Source of the DNA: Emticicia aquatica
GTDB taxonomy: Bacteria > Bacteroidota > Bacteroidia > Cytophagales > Spirosomataceae
Assembly: GCF_923079645.1 (NCBI RefSeq)
Contig: NZ_CAKLPY010000002.1
Coordinates: forward strand, 682,001-746,000
Reading direction: 5' to 3'
DNA length: 64,000 bases
The position numbers were made by a program, and so were the translations under genes. Of this stretch, positions 9,434 through 18,743 are shown in pieces. How positions within the stretch are numbered: position 1 is the stretch's first letter; the number at the start of each line of letters is the position of its first letter. The notes below the pieces were generated by a model. That model saw only the letters and a program-made list of their open reading frames with translations. It did no database searches and was not told where the DNA came from.

Positions 9434-11146
9434 TTATTTTTCTCCGTCAGGTTTTGGTGATGCTGGCGGGTTATTTTGCTTATTTTGAGGGTTAATATTT
9501 GGCCCACCACCTTTCTTGTTTTGATTATTCTGATTGGGGTTTCGACCTTGATTATTAGGATTGTTAGGCCTATTAGCATTTTGCTGAGGATTTCCTCCTT
9601 GCTGATTTCCACCCTGTGGAGAGCCACCCTGCTTATTACTGGGGTTATTTTTCTGCTGATTATTCCCTTGTTGAGGTACTGGTCTATTTGGATTTCCGCC
9701 TTGTCCTTGCTTATTATTTGGATTATTTTTTTGCGGATTATTCCCTTGATTTGGCACATTTCCACCCTGCGGTTTATTAGCTATTTGAGCAGGATTATTT
9801 CTGTTTTGGTTGTTTTGTATTGGCTGCTGGTTATTCTTTTGCGATGAACCACCTTGCTTATTACCCTGATTTCCTTGTGGATTCGGGTTTTTAGTTGATG
9901 AATTTTCAGCTTTCGCTCCTTCTATTTGCTGATTTCCTCCACGATTCGCTTGATTGGTATTTTGTTGCGGAGAATTCGGTTTATTTTGTTGATTCTTATT
10001 ATTTTGCTGAGGTTTTTTACCTTTATCAGTATATTTTTTATCCAAACGGTCTAAATCCGAATTTCTTGGAGCGTTTTTATCTACTACAATAGAATCAATT
10101 AAATTGAGGTCTTCTAACGAATTTGGCAAAATACCTTTTTCATTCATTTTCATAATCTCAACTACTTGATGAATCGGTAACGAATGCCAGTTGATGTCAT
10201 TATTATAACTAAACCACATGATTCGTCGGAAAATATCGGTTTTTTGTAAAACAGCAATTCCTTTCTCTGTTTTTAATGGCTTTTCAACCGTTGGAATATC
10301 ACTCAAAGCATCCAAATACGTTTCTAATTCGTAGTTTAGGCAGCATTTCAAGCGGCCACACTGACCCGAAAGTTTGGCAGGATTTAGTGAAAGATTCTGA
10401 TAACGAGCCGCCGAAGTTGGAATCGCACGAAAATCAGTAAGCCAAGTTGAGCAGCATAATTCTCTTCCACACGAGCCAATTCCACCAACTCTAGCTGCTT
10501 CTTGACGCAAACTAATTTGCTTCATTTCGACCCTGATTTTAAATTCAGACGCCAAAAGTTTAATCATTTCACGAAAATCCACACGGTCATCTGCCGAATA
10601 ATAGAAAGTTGCTTTCGTATTGTCAGACTGAAACTCAACGTCCGACATTTTCATTTGTAACTTCAATTCTTTGGCAATTCCTCGCACGCGATACATCGTT
10701 GGCATATCTCGTGCAATGGCTTGTTGGTGCTTTTCTAAGTCTCTTTCGGTACTTACTCGAAGGATTTTTCTTATTTCATCATTATCTTTGAGACCTTTCT
10801 TTATCATTTGCAACCGAACTAACTCTCCTTGCAAAGAAACACTGCCAATATGATAACCTGATGCCATTTCGCAAACAACGAAATCGCCCGTATAAAGGTC
10901 GAGATTATTGGCATTACGAAAATATTCTTTTCTTCCTCCTTTAAATTTTACTTCAACAACATCATAACGCATCGAACGTGGCACATCCATATCAGATAAC
11001 CAGTCGTAAGCATTCATTTTATTACATCCGCCCGATGAACAGCCGCCCGATGAGCAACCTGCTACCGTTTTATGATTCGATTTTTCGGTTTGGCCTATCG
11101 CTTTTACTGCTCCACAACCTCCCGATGAACATTGTCCACAGCTCAT
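9434..11146 (-). CDS. RicT/YaaT-like PSP1-domain protein with Cys-repeat N-terminus and Asn/Gln-rich tail
   Basis: The 570-residue protein has three parts. Residues 1-41 hold CSSGGC at 6-11 and an overlapping pair at 31-41, giving C3, C6, C11, C31, C36 and C41. Residues about 60-290 are the PSP1 domain with conserved cysteines C226, C231, C232, C263, C268 and C269 (GSCGREL.CC and CGRLKCC). Homologues in Bacillus bind iron-sulfur clusters as part of the RicAFT complex, which affects mRNA maturation (family knowledge). From about residue 375 to the end the chain is a low-complexity tail of Asn, Gln, Gly and Pro, predicted disordered. Most family members end soon after the domain. The gene is directly upstream of gldH. 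Confidence 0.85.
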   Translation of the reverse strand: MSCGQCSSGGCGAVKAIGQTEKSNHKTVAGCSSGGCSSGGCNKMNAYDWLSDMDVPRSMRYDVVEVKFKGGRKEYFRNANNLDLYTGDFVVCEMASGYHIGSVSLQGELVRLQMIKKGLKDNDEIRKILRVSTERDLEKHQQAIARDMPTMYRVRGIAKELKLQMKMSDVEFQSDNTKATFYYSADDRVDFREMIKLLASEFKIRVEMKQISLRQEAARVGGIGSCGRELCCSTWLTDFRAIPTSAARYQNLSLNPAKLSGQCGRLKCCLNYELETYLDALSDIPTVEKPLKTEKGIAVLQKTDIFRRIMWFSYNNDINWHSLPIHQVVEIMKMNEKGILPNSLEDLNLIDSIVVDKNAPRNSDLDRLDKKYTDKGKKPQQNNKNQQNKPNSPQQNTNQANRGGNQQIEGAKAENSSTKNPNPQGNQGNKQGGSSQKNNQQPIQNNQNRNNPAQIANKPQGGNVPNQGNNPQKNNPNNKQGQGGNPNRPVPQQGNNQQKNNPSNKQGGSPQGGNQQGGNPQQNANRPNNPNNQGRNPNQNNQNKKGGGPNINPQNKQNNPPASPKPDGEK

Positions 11147-11195
11147 TTTAAGTATATATAAATTTTAACCCACAGAGGGATTTTTATGAAAAAAA

Positions 11196-11211
11196 TAGGC
11201 TTAAATGCCTA
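11196..11211 (-). terminator. Weak hairpin with T run downstream of purD
   Basis: TAGGC/GCCTA is a 5-bp stem followed on the minus strand by seven T. It lies about 185 nt after the purD stop and 50 nt before the RicT-like start, so it may act as terminator or leader hairpin. The rest of 11147-11393 shows nothing clear. Confidence 0.3.
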
Positions 11212-11393
11212 ATTATTAGTTGCTTATACAGATATGTATCTGCAACATTTGGTCAATTATCCCTCAGTAATTCAATCTTAGCTAAGATACAACTTAGATA
11301 AAAATCAATATGAAGATTGCATAAAACTTCAGCTATTTTATGGCTTTACTACTAATATTTAATCCTGTTTGGGTCTATAAAAAATCAATGGTA

Positions 11394-12686
11394 CTATTTT
11401 TCAAGAAACTTCAATAAATCCTTTCCGATGTCGTTTCGGAAATATTTTCCATCAAATATAATCTTTTTTGCCATTAACTGCGATTTTTTACGGGCAGAAT
11501 TTAGCGTTCTTGCCAAACCAGTTGTTACAATTACACGACCACCATTGGTTACTATTGATCCATCAGTAGCGATTTTTGTGCCAGCGTGGAAAACAATCGT
11601 ATCTTTTTCAGCTTCTGGAATCTGCATCACATCACCTTTACGATAATCTTCAGGATAACCTTTCGCCACAGAGACCGTTGCAATCGCCATTTTAGGATTT
11701 ACTGAAAGCTTTATTTTATCTAATTTCCCTTCAGCAGTCGCTTTCATCAACTTGACCATATCAGTCTTAATTCTTGGCAAAACCACTTCTGTTTCTGGGT
11801 CGCCCATGCGAGCATTATATTCAATTACATAAGGTTCGCCATTAACATTCATTAAACCAACGAAAATAAAACCGACATATTTGATGCCTTCAGCCTGCAA
11901 TCCAGCCAAAGTTGGCTTTACCACTCGTTCTTCAACTTTGCTTAAAAATTCAGCATCGGCAAATGGCACTGGCGAAACAGCCCCCATTCCTCCTGTATTT
12001 AAGCCTTTGTCGTTCACACCGATACGTTTGTAATCTTTTGCTTCTGGCAAAATTTTGTAGTTTTTCCCATCAGTTAAGACAAACACAGAAAGCTCGATTC
12101 CTGTCAAAAATTGCTCAATTAGAACTTTACTGCTAGCATCGCCAAATTTTGCTTCGGCAAGCATTTCGTGCAGGGCTTTACGAGCATCAGCTTTTGTTTC
12201 AGCAATAATTACGCCTTTTCCTGCGGCCAAACCATCAGCCTTCAAAACTATCGGAAGAGACTGACTATCAAGATATTGCAAGCCTTCTTGCAAGGTTTCT
12301 TTAGTAAATGTTTGTGACGCTCCCGCAGGAATATTGTATTTTTGCATGAAAGCTTTCGAGAAGTCTTTGCTACCTTCGAGTCTTGCTCCTGAAGCATCAG
12401 GCCCTACGATTTTTATCTTTTTTAGAGCTTTATCTTTCTTGAAGAAATCAACAATTCCACGCACCAACGGTTCTTCGGGGCCAACAATAACCATTTCGAT
12501 TTGATGGTCTTTTACGGCATTTCCGATTGCTTCAAAATCATTTACTCCAATAGGTAAATTTGTTGCCAATTGTGCAGTTCCCGCATTTCCTGGGGCAACA
12601 AAAAGATTAGTACAGTATTTTGATTGTGCAATTTTCCAAGCAAAAGTATGTTCACGTCCGCCCGAACCAAGTATTAAAATATTCAT
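11394..12686 (-). CDS. purD: Phosphoribosylamine-glycine ligase
   Basis: The 430-residue protein is full length for PurD (usually about 420-430). It begins MNILILGSGGREHTFAWK, the PurD N-domain signature, and carries the ATP-grasp core (PIVLKADGLAAGKGVIIAET, and the metal-binding YNARMGDPETEVVLPR). It ligates glycine to 5-phosphoribosylamine with ATP, the second step of de novo purine synthesis, in the cytoplasm. No other purine gene is adjacent. The start ATG at 12686 is supported by the conserved N-terminus. Confidence 0.97.
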   Translation of the reverse strand: MNILILGSGGREHTFAWKIAQSKYCTNLFVAPGNAGTAQLATNLPIGVNDFEAIGNAVKDHQIEMVIVGPEEPLVRGIVDFFKKDKALKKIKIVGPDASGARLEGSKDFSKAFMQKYNIPAGASQTFTKETLQEGLQYLDSQSLPIVLKADGLAAGKGVIIAETKADARKALHEMLAEAKFGDASSKVLIEQFLTGIELSVFVLTDGKNYKILPEAKDYKRIGVNDKGLNTGGMGAVSPVPFADAEFLSKVEERVVKPTLAGLQAEGIKYVGFIFVGLMNVNGEPYVIEYNARMGDPETEVVLPRIKTDMVKLMKATAEGKLDKIKLSVNPKMAIATVSVAKGYPEDYRKGDVMQIPEAEKDTIVFHAGTKIATDGSIVTNGGRVIVTTGLARTLNSARKKSQLMAKKIIFDGKYFRNDIGKDLLKFLEK

Positions 12687-12829
12687 TGAAAATAAAATCT
12701 TTGTGTTTTGAACCTGTAAAGTTCGTCAAGTTTTTTGGAAAATAATAGAGCTTGACCGTTTTAAAATGATTTTATAGGATTTAATCGATTAGGCAAAAAA
12801 CGCAATATTAACCACAATCATATTCTTCC

Positions 12830-13564
12830 TTAAAACTCAAACTTTCCTTCTTTTTTGGTTTTTTCAATGGTTCGGAAGATTTCTTGCTTTCCTTTCAAAG
12901 AAATTTTTCTGGAAACTTCAACGGCCGAAGTAAAATATGCGATTTTAGTAAATAATTCGCTTTTTCCAAAAAAGCCTTTTTGGGTTACTATTTCTTCTAA
13001 CGGAATGGGTTTTGAAGTCAAATAACTTAATTCTGAGCGATAATCAATATAACGCTGAATACTATCTTGTGAACTCACAAAACGATAATCGAGCATCAAG
13101 GCAAGTCCTTCATCAAACCATGTCGGAATTTCTTTTTTTGTTCTCCACCAACCGAGCCTTGTCATTAATTCGTCATGGCACATTTCGTGGGCTATCACAT
13201 CAATATTGAGTCCATCTTTATTTAAAATTATCCACGAGCCCAACGGTGTTCCGATGCTAAACCCTGCTCCTTCGGTGGTTTTTGCATATTTTTTGTACGT
13301 TTCGGCATTTTTACAGAAAATAATCTTCGCTTTTCCTTCTCTTTTTCCCCAAAAATCCTTGATACGACTATCAGCATTTATTACGTAATGTATGAGTGAA
13401 TCTTGTTGTTGTTTTGAAATGCTTTTTTCAACAAAAATGTTTGTTTTTATTTCTTGAAAATCGTCCAATTCAACAAAAAAGCAACGAATAAATTGGGGAA
13501 ATAGCCAAGTAAATATAAATGTAAAAATGATTATTGTAATGATTGTGTACTTCAAATACTTCAT
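12830..13564 (-). CDS. Membrane-anchored gluzincin-like metallopeptidase (function unknown)
   Basis: The 244-residue protein has one N-terminal membrane helix (about residues 5-24), so the rest is probably outside the cytoplasm. It shows HEMCH at 126-130 and WFDEGLA with E152, 22 residues further, the zinc-binding layout of gluzincins (peptidase clan MA). I do not recognise the family more precisely; it resembles small MA-like putative peptidases of Bacteroidota. No substrate can be proposed. It stands alone, minus strand, divergent from the gene at 13710. Catalytic activity is inferred from the motif. Confidence 0.6.
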   Translation of the reverse strand: MKYLKYTIITIIIFTFIFTWLFPQFIRCFFVELDDFQEIKTNIFVEKSISKQQQDSLIHYVINADSRIKDFWGKREGKAKIIFCKNAETYKKYAKTTEGAGFSIGTPLGSWIILNKDGLNIDVIAHEMCHDELMTRLGWWRTKKEIPTWFDEGLALMLDYRFVSSQDSIQRYIDYRSELSYLTSKPIPLEEIVTQKGFFGKSELFTKIAYFTSAVEVSRKISLKGKQEIFRTIEKTKKEGKFEF

Positions 13565-13660
13565 GTTACTTGTATGTGTTGATTTTGGCGAATACGCTTA
13601 TCGCTCCACAGATTAACAAAACCTGTCTGGGCGAAGTTATGTTATTTAGCGTTTATAACG

Positions 13661-13668
13661 TAACTTTG
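13661..13668 (+). promoter_or_regulatory. -7 promoter element TAACTTTG for the gene at 13710
   Basis: TAACTTTG fits the Bacteroidota TAnnTTTG element exactly and lies 41 bp before the ATG. The -33 region (GTTATT near 13641) is weak. Confidence 0.45.
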
Positions 13669-13709
13669 ACAAAATTTTAATCACCCAAAATTACTTTACA
13701 AAAAAATAT

Positions 13710-14147
13710 ATGTACTCAATCATTCTAACAATTCACTCATACCTTGCATTTGCAGCGTTGTTTTTATTAGGTTTTGCAGCAATCAACGGTATAACTGGCT
13801 CAACAAGTGAGAGAAGTTTCGAGGAAAAACACGCAAAAGTCAACAAATTTGCTCTCATCGCTACGCATACAATGTTTCTTTTAGGCTTGGTTTTATTATT
13901 TGTATCTCCTGGAGCTCAAGTAGCTTTTGCTGATATGAAATTAACAATGAAAGATAGTATTTTGAGAAAAGCCTATGTTGAACATCCAACAATTAACTTG
14001 ATTGCAGTTGTATTAGTAACAATTGGAAATGCCCGTGTGAAACGTGCCGTTGGAAACGGTCGTAAATTTAAACAAACGGCTATTTTCTTTGGATTAGCGT
14101 TGGTTTTGATTTTAAGTAGAATTCCTTGGTCAACTTGGTTAGGTTGA
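13710..14147 (+). CDS. Small four-helix integral membrane protein, possibly haem-related
   Basis: The 145-residue protein is nearly all membrane: segments at about residues 5-26, 49-67, 90-108 and 125-140. Histidines sit at helix starts or ends (H9 in TIHSYLAF, one in THTMFLLG, one in EHPTINLIA), as in small b-type cytochrome-like proteins, but no defined family motif is visible. Relatives in Bacteroidota carry mixed automatic names. It lies 118 bp upstream of the CcmF-like gene on the same strand, which supports but does not prove a link with haem or cytochrome maturation. Confidence 0.55.
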   Translation: MYSIILTIHSYLAFAALFLLGFAAINGITGSTSERSFEEKHAKVNKFALIATHTMFLLGLVLLFVSPGAQVAFADMKLTMKDSILRKAYVEHPTINLIAVVLVTIGNARVKRAVGNGRKFKQTAIFFGLALVLILSRIPWSTWLG

Positions 14148-14265
14148 TATTGGAGGATAAATTTAGCCAAAAATCATCAGAACAAATAAAACATATTATT
14201 GCTGAATGTTACTATTTACAGTTTGAAACCTTGAATTTTCACATTCAGCAATCATTTCTTCTCTC

Positions 14266-16803
14266 ATGTTAAGACCATATCTTGGAAATATCGGGCATGT
14301 GTCCGTAATCATAGCCTTTGTGGCAGCATTAGTCTCGACTTACGCCTATTGGCAAGCTTCTCGCCCTCAAGTTTTAGCTAATCAAAAAGACGGAAATCAA
14401 TGGATAAAGTTTGCTCGTGGGGCATTTTATGTTCATACAATTGCTGTTTTTGCCATTTGTGCTTCGCTTTTGAGTATTATTTTTAATCATTATTTCGAGT
14501 ATCATTATGCTTGGGACAATTCTTCTTGGAGTTTACCTTTGGGTTATGCCATTTCTTGCTTTTGGCAAGACCAAGAAGGCAGTTTCTTGCTGTGGATGTT
14601 TTGGAATGTCGTTTTAGGTGTACTTTTAATCAATACAACACTTAAAAAGGCCAAGAATGTAGGGATTGAAGCACCAACTATGACCATTTTTGCTTTGGTG
14701 CAAGTATTTTTAGCATCAATGATTTTGGGCGTTGTACTTTGGGGAGAGTTTAAAATAGGAAGTTCTCCGTTTTTGACTTTAAAAGAATCAATGCCTAATA
14801 TTCCGATTTGGAAAACGAATCCAAATTTTATTCCAAAAGACGGAAATGGCCTAAATCCATTATTACAAAATTATTGGATGGTTATTCATCCGCCAACACT
14901 ATTTTTAGGGTTTGCCATGACGCTTGTTCCGTTTGCCTTTTGCATAGCAGGATTGTGGAAAAAACAATATACAGAGTGGATAAAACCTGCTTTACCATGG
15001 ACATTAATGGCGGCAGTTGTACTCGGAACAGGTATTATGATGGGTGGAATTTGGGCTTATGAAACACTCAATTTTGGTGGATATTGGAACTGGGACCCTG
15101 TTGAAAATGCCGTTTATGTGCCTTGGTTGATTCTGGTTGGTAGTTTTCATACCATGCTTATGGCTAAAAAAAGTAGTACAGCCTTGAAATACACTATTAT
15201 TTTAGTCATCGCTCAGTTTGTTCTAATTATTTATTCTACTTTTTTGGCTCGTAGTGGAATTCTTGGAAATGCATCGGTTCACTCATTTACCGATTTAGGA
15301 CTTTCGGGGCAATTGCTCATTTATTTACTAACTTTTATCGTATTTTCGGTTGTCTTAGCTGCTTTTCGTTGGAAATATTTACCGCAAGATGCCACCGAAG
15401 TTTCAACTTATTCACGAGAATTTTGGGTATTTACAGGTGTTTTGATGCTTTGTTTAGCAGGTTTTCAAGTAATTGTTACAACTTCAATTCCTGTTTATAA
15501 TAAAATTGCAGAAGTTTTCGGTGGAAAACTTAATATGGCTTTACCGACTAATCAAGTTGAGCACTTTACGCAGTTTCAGATGTGGTTTTTTGTGGCTATC
15601 ACCTCACTTTCAGGCGTCGCTCAATTCTTTTGGTGGAAACGTATTCAGAAAGACAGCCTTTCAAAATTACTTAATCCTCTTATATACAGCCTTTTAGCTT
15701 CGGCATTAGCCATAACTTTTGCCAAAGTAAATGATTGGAAATATATCATTTTGCTTACGGCGGCTCTCTTTAGTATTGCAGCAAATGGCAGTATTTTATT
15801 AGATATTCTGAAAGGTAAATTTAAAGTTGCAGGCGGAGCTATTACGCATATCGGACTTGCATTAATGCTCATTGGAATCATGTTTTCATCAGGATATTCA
15901 AAAGTTGTATCTTTGAATTTTTCTGGAGCAAAAATATTTACAAATGAAAGCGATAATAAAGAAAATGCCTTGCTATGGCTTAATCGACCAACCGAATTAA
16001 GCGAGTTTTCATTTACATATAAAGGGCAATTTGTTGATGTCAGAAACGTGCCAGGTTATATCGAAAAGAAATATATTTTGCCAGTTCCTGGTAGTAATTA
16101 TAAAGGAATTGCGGGTGCTGATGTAGTTGATGGCGACAAAACTTTCTACAAACGTGGTGATACACTCGAATTTGAAGGTGAAAACACTTATTTTCAAGTA
16201 GAATATACCGACAAAAACGGCAAACATTTTAATCTTTATCCACGAGTTCAGGATAATGAAAAAATGGGAACAGTGCTTTCACCAGACATTAAGAAATTTT
16301 GGAACAAAGATATTTATGCTTTCGTTTCGGGGCCGCCTGTTGCTGAAGATGAGCGTGACTGGAGTCGTCCAGAGGAATTTACAGTTGCCGTTGGCGATAC
16401 TTTTTTTATCAATGATTATGTTGCGATTTTAGAAAATGTTGAAGGCGTTCGTGAGGTTGATGGCATTCAACTTGGTGAAGGAGATGCCGCTGCCCGTGCA
16501 AGTGTGAAGGTTTTGGATAGAAATGTTTCTATTCGGATGCGTCCAGTTTTTGCCATTCGTAACCGTGAAGTTTGGAGCAAACCAGAAGTAAATAACGAAA
16601 TGGGGTTGCGACTTCAATTAGCAAAAATTGACCCTGTTTCTGGAAAATTCTCCTTTACAGTAAGTCGTGGTCAGCGAGAGTTTATCGTACTAAAAGCCAC
16701 AGAAAAACCACATATAAATCTACTTTGGTTTGGATTCTTGTTAATCATTATCGGTATTACGCTGGCTACAATAAGGCGTTTCAGAATTGTAGGAGCTGAA
16801 TAA
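14266..16803 (+). CDS. ccmF: Cytochrome c haem lyase subunit CcmF/CcsA-like
   Basis: The 845-residue multi-spanning protein has the tryptophan-rich WWD haem-handling motif (YWNWDPVENAVYVPWL, W274, W276 and D277) and conserved HPP with H208 in a membrane context, plus many further helices to about residue 520. A soluble domain of about 270 residues follows before a last helix near 815-835. CcmF takes haem from the chaperone CcmE and attaches it to apocytochrome c on the periplasmic face (family knowledge). It is longer than E. coli CcmF (about 650), because of the large extracytoplasmic C-terminal part seen in Bacteroidota. No other ccm gene is in the window. Confidence 0.92.
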   Translation: MLRPYLGNIGHVSVIIAFVAALVSTYAYWQASRPQVLANQKDGNQWIKFARGAFYVHTIAVFAICASLLSIIFNHYFEYHYAWDNSSWSLPLGYAISCFWQDQEGSFLLWMFWNVVLGVLLINTTLKKAKNVGIEAPTMTIFALVQVFLASMILGVVLWGEFKIGSSPFLTLKESMPNIPIWKTNPNFIPKDGNGLNPLLQNYWMVIHPPTLFLGFAMTLVPFAFCIAGLWKKQYTEWIKPALPWTLMAAVVLGTGIMMGGIWAYETLNFGGYWNWDPVENAVYVPWLILVGSFHTMLMAKKSSTALKYTIILVIAQFVLIIYSTFLARSGILGNASVHSFTDLGLSGQLLIYLLTFIVFSVVLAAFRWKYLPQDATEVSTYSREFWVFTGVLMLCLAGFQVIVTTSIPVYNKIAEVFGGKLNMALPTNQVEHFTQFQMWFFVAITSLSGVAQFFWWKRIQKDSLSKLLNPLIYSLLASALAITFAKVNDWKYIILLTAALFSIAANGSILLDILKGKFKVAGGAITHIGLALMLIGIMFSSGYSKVVSLNFSGAKIFTNESDNKENALLWLNRPTELSEFSFTYKGQFVDVRNVPGYIEKKYILPVPGSNYKGIAGADVVDGDKTFYKRGDTLEFEGENTYFQVEYTDKNGKHFNLYPRVQDNEKMGTVLSPDIKKFWNKDIYAFVSGPPVAEDERDWSRPEEFTVAVGDTFFINDYVAILENVEGVREVDGIQLGEGDAAARASVKVLDRNVSIRMRPVFAIRNREVWSKPEVNNEMGLRLQLAKIDPVSGKFSFTVSRGQREFIVLKATEKPHINLLWFGFLLIIIGITLATIRRFRIVGAE

Positions 16804-16818
16804 ATATTTATAATCATC

Positions 16819-16868
16819 AAAATCCCTTTCTTAGCAATGCAAACATTGGTTGAGAAAGGGATTTTTTT
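16819..16868 (+). terminator. Intrinsic terminator after ccmF
   Basis: A 13-bp stem pairs 16819-16831 with 16853-16865, ending in seven T. The loop holds its own small stem, CAATG/CATTG (16835-16839 with 16844-16848). It starts 15 nt after the ccmF stop. Confidence 0.85.
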
Positions 16869-17091
16869 ATGATTAAGGTCTCTGCAAGTACGAAAAAGCA
16901 TATTGTACTTTTTAATGAATCAGTTAGATTATTATTTTAAATCCGCAGAAATAAATTTATTAATTAGATTTTGATTTTGGTAAGATATTTTGTGGCATAC
17001 TTTTTGGGACTAGGATTAAATAAAGTGATTAAGCGGTATCATCGAAACTGCAATAACCTAAAATTATAGTATCCTAATTCCATTTAGTACC

Positions 17092-18456
17092 ATGAAGAAG
17101 TTGATTTTATTGGTTTTTCTATGTTTTTCCAAACAATTATCTGCCCAAAATGAGCAGGGAATTGATTTTATTCGAGGAACATTTGAAAATGCCCAAAAAC
17201 TTGCCAAACAACAAGGAAAATTAGTGTTTATTTCCTACGAAAATTATGGAGGTAATAGTCGTTGGATGAATCAAAATGTATTTACATCTGAAGACGTTGG
17301 AGAATATTTCAACGAAAATTTTGTTAGTTTAAAAATAAATTCTGAGTCACTGAGAGATAAAGCAGCCAATATTGATTTCAAATATTATGGTGCATCATCG
17401 GCTTATTTTTTCTTTACTGCCGAAGGCGAACTTATTTATAAATCTCATTTTGCTGCTGAGCCGAAAGAATTGCTTTCTGATGCCAATCGGGCGATAAAAG
17501 TTAGCAAAAACTTCCTTTCACTCGAACAAATGGATAAGTTATTCCATAAAGGAGAACAAAGTCCAGAAATGTTTTATTTGTATTCCTTACGACGTTTACA
17601 GGCGGTAAACTACGGAAATGTCAAAGAAAAAAGTATAAAAGATTTAGATAAAGCTGTTAGAGGTTATATTTTAGGTTTAGATAAAAATGGTCTAGCCGCT
17701 GAGCAGAATGTGTTGTTGCTCTGTGAATATTTGTACGAAACCAATAAAATGTGCAACGATGAACTTTTCACACTTTTGGTGAATCAGGCAGAAAATCTCA
17801 AAAACTTCTCAGATGAAAATGCAACAGGAATTCGTCAGCGGGTTGGAAGAATCATTGACCGTTCGTTTAATCAAGCTGTTTTAAATAAAAACGATGATTT
17901 AATGAATACCGCAGTTGCATCAATTGTTCCGTTTTGGCACGAAAAAAGTACGCCATTTTACAATAAAGAAATGGTTATGGCGAGTTATAAAATTGATTTT
18001 TATGAAATCACTAAAGATTGGAACAATTATGCCAAAGAAATAACTACTTATTTGAATCAAATTGATGCAATTGATGCCGAAGCACTCACAGCACAATCAA
18101 TGGCTGAATACAGAAAATACGAAAGTAAGTTAAAGTTCACCGCGGAAGAATGGACTTTACTAAATGATGATATTTTGAATGGTTACAATGAAGAAATTGC
18201 TTATCAATTACGCTTGTATGGCTGGCGTTTTGCCCAAAATATTACCAATAAAGAGCAATTAAAATTACCTTTAAAATGGCTAAGTAAATCACTAAGAATT
18301 GCCGAAAACCCGATTGCAATGAAAACTTACTCACAGTTACTTTACAAAATTGGGCGTCAAGAGGAGGCAAAAAAATATGCTGATGATGCGGTTAAAGTTG
18401 CCAAAGGTCAAGTAATTGCCAAAGATTTTAGAGAAGAAAATTCAAAAAACAAGTAA
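17092..18456 (+). CDS. Secreted thioredoxin-fold protein lacking the CxxC motif
   Basis: The 454-residue protein has a signal peptide (MKKLILLVFLCFSKQLSAQ). Residues about 25-140 have a thioredoxin-like fold of the Thioredoxin_7 kind: a strand VFISYEN, then GGNSRWMNQNVFTSEDVGEYFNENFV where related proteins have CxWC, then a strand and helix. The cysteines are absent, so it cannot be an ordinary redox enzyme; peptide binding or a structural role is more likely. The C-terminal 300 residues are helical and look like degenerate TPR-type repeats (RIAENPIAMKTYSQLLYKIGRQEEAKKYADDAV). Function unknown. It stands alone between two terminators. Confidence 0.7.
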   Translation: MKKLILLVFLCFSKQLSAQNEQGIDFIRGTFENAQKLAKQQGKLVFISYENYGGNSRWMNQNVFTSEDVGEYFNENFVSLKINSESLRDKAANIDFKYYGASSAYFFFTAEGELIYKSHFAAEPKELLSDANRAIKVSKNFLSLEQMDKLFHKGEQSPEMFYLYSLRRLQAVNYGNVKEKSIKDLDKAVRGYILGLDKNGLAAEQNVLLLCEYLYETNKMCNDELFTLLVNQAENLKNFSDENATGIRQRVGRIIDRSFNQAVLNKNDDLMNTAVASIVPFWHEKSTPFYNKEMVMASYKIDFYEITKDWNNYAKEITTYLNQIDAIDAEALTAQSMAEYRKYESKLKFTAEEWTLLNDDILNGYNEEIAYQLRLYGWRFAQNITNKEQLKLPLKWLSKSLRIAENPIAMKTYSQLLYKIGRQEEAKKYADDAVKVAKGQVIAKDFREENSKNK

Positions 18457-18514
18457 GACTTTATTACCCCAAAAGAAAGAAAGTCGAGAGTAAAATCTGG
18501 GCTTAAATAAAAGA

Positions 18515-18540
18515 CCATTCCAAAACTGGAATGGCTTTTT
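18515..18540 (+). terminator. Intrinsic terminator after the thioredoxin-fold gene
   Basis: CCATTCCA (18515-18522) pairs with TGGAATGG (18527-18534) around AAAC, followed by C and a run of T. Confidence 0.75.
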
Positions 18541-18743
18541 TGGTTTTTAGTTTTTCTTTGATGTAATATGCAATTTTCTGGCTAAAAAACTGAGGTAAAT
18601 TTGAAGGTTTAGGTTTAGTAATTAGTAAATCAAGTAAAATTACCTTAGAGTTTTTACGATAATTTTACTTGATAAAAATATTTTTTAGGTTGAATAAATG
18701 AAAATAAAAGTTGGTGGACTTAGCTTATCTATTCAACCTTATA

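Noticed and set aside
9424..9847. Long open frames in other frames over the Asn/Gln-rich tail of the RicT-like gene
   Set aside because: They arise from the biased codon composition of the low-complexity region; no start context, no family likeness and full overlap with a real gene.
18687..18739. Inverted repeat AGGTTGAATA ... TATTCAACCT after the AEC gene
   Set aside because: The loop is 33 nt and the stem is followed by A rather than T on the minus strand, so I do not call it a terminator.
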